A stretch of 5,578 nucleotides of DNA, from NCBI GenBank assembly GCA_030591125.1, contig JAUVBP010000084.1:1-5578 (forward strand), in the 5' to 3' direction. The position numbers and the translations under genes were made by a program. This stretch comes from Candidatus Woesearchaeota archaeon (lineage in GTDB: Archaea; Nanobdellota; Nanobdellia; Woesearchaeales; UBA11576). Below the pieces are notes generated by a model that was given only the letters and a program-made list of their open reading frames with translations, did not search any database and was not told the origin of the DNA. Below are positions 5,108 through 5,578 of the stretch, piece by piece. How positions within the stretch are numbered: position 1 is the first letter of the stretch; each line of letters starts with the position of its first letter.

Positions 5108-5578
5108 ATGAGACGCGGATTATTCCACAAGAAGAGCAAGAAGGCAATGGTCTTCAACATCATGATAGTCTTATTTACGATAATGATACTCACTTATGCA
5201 TACATCCGGCTCACAGAAAAGATGGACAGGGTCGCGTTGGAGATAGGCGAGAACCAGATGGCCATCATAACGGACGTACAGGAAGGAGAGAAGGCATTGA
5301 TATTCCTTGACTTTGCTGCCAAGCTGGCCTTGTATCAGGCAGCATATGATCTCCAATCATCCGGCGGTTTTTCAGGCACATCGTCCTGCGGGACATATTA
5401 TGATTTCAACATGTGGAATGACAATTCAGAGACTGATTGTTCGATAAATGAGAGCACTGCAAGAGATGCATTGCAGATGCTGTTCTCATCAAGCCTCAAA
5501 TCCCGGGTCGCTGCGTATCCTACTGCAGATTTCATAGAGAGCACATCTGCAGCAACACTCGCTCGCGGTCAGGCTGTC
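5108..5578 (+). CDS. Single-pass membrane protein, N-terminal 157 codons (3' end outside window)
   Basis: An open frame runs from ATG 5108 to the last base with no stop. It lies 17 nt after the previous gene, so probably in the same transcript. The N-region ends in K-S-K-K-A (9-13), followed by a helix at about 14-34. Residues 37-84 look helical (I-G-E-N-Q, Q-E-G-E-K-A-L-I-F-L-D, A-A-K-L-A-L-Y-Q-A-A-Y-D-L) and lead into S-S-G-G-F and a C-G-T-Y-Y-D-F-N-M-W region. Cys94 and Cys111 flank it and may form a disulfide. I recognise no named family, although the helix followed by C-G-x-Y recalls long DPANN membrane proteins. No Shine-Dalgarno is visible. The missing C-terminus may hold the functional domain. 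Confidence 0.85.
   Translation, partial: MRRGLFHKKSKKAMVFNIMIVLFTIMILTYAYIRLTEKMDRVALEIGENQMAIITDVQEGEKALIFLDFAAKLALYQAAYDLQSSGGFSGTSSCGTYYDFNMWNDNSETDCSINESTARDALQMLFSSSLKSRVAAYPTADFIESTSAATLARGQAV

Overview
The window looks archaeal, most likely from a DPANN lineage of the Woesearchaeota/Pacearchaeota type. The evidence is heavy use of ATA (Ile) and AGA/AGG (Arg) codons, a textbook archaeal TATA element 28 nt before a start codon with no leader, and a run of membrane proteins with prepilin-like (class III) signal sequences. The lineage is inferred from gene style; there is no marker gene here. All genes are on the + strand. No tRNA, rRNA, CRISPR array or transposase gene was seen.

Region 1 (1-1407) is a tight array of small cysteine-rich membrane proteins: the last codons of one gene (ends 47) and four complete genes (44-334, 352-609, 622-915, 970-1407). 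Each complete gene has a short basic N-terminus ending in [KR]K[AG], one hydrophobic helix, and a short exported head with six or eight cysteines that ends in a Cys-Cys pair just before the stop. The partial gene shows the same ending. The first and third complete genes share an almost identical helix at protein level, and recognisably at DNA level, but carry different heads. This constant-stalk, variable-head array is the most unusual thing in the window. The order of cysteines (C..C..C..C..CC) resembles that of beta-defensins.

Region 2 (1404-2375) is a larger protein with the same stalk design and a 10-cysteine ectodomain that includes a Cys-Leu-Cys-Leu-Cys cluster. It overlaps the array and probably belongs to the same transcript.

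Region 3 (2376-4106) starts with a leaderless promoter and holds two larger single-pass membrane proteins. The first (2429-3529) has a C-terminal half whose order of segments recalls an N-acetylmuramoyl-L-alanine amidase (Amidase_3) fold without its zinc-binding histidines. The second (3552-4106) has no cysteine and an unrecognised ectodomain.

Region 4 (4107-4355) is a 249-nt AT-rich gap with a 12-nt tandem repeat and a chain of strong inverted repeats, partly mutually exclusive. It is probably a terminator/regulatory region or a structured RNA.

Region 5 (4356-end) holds another single-pass membrane protein (4356-5090) and the first 157 codons of a further one (5108 onward), which runs off the window.

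All nine proteins with a visible N-terminus carry [KR]K[AG] just before their hydrophobic segment. They may therefore be handled by one prepilin-peptidase-like enzyme and form one surface structure: small Cys-rich subunits from the array plus larger partners from regions 2, 3 and 5. This is inference; no peptidase, ATPase or platform protein lies in the window.
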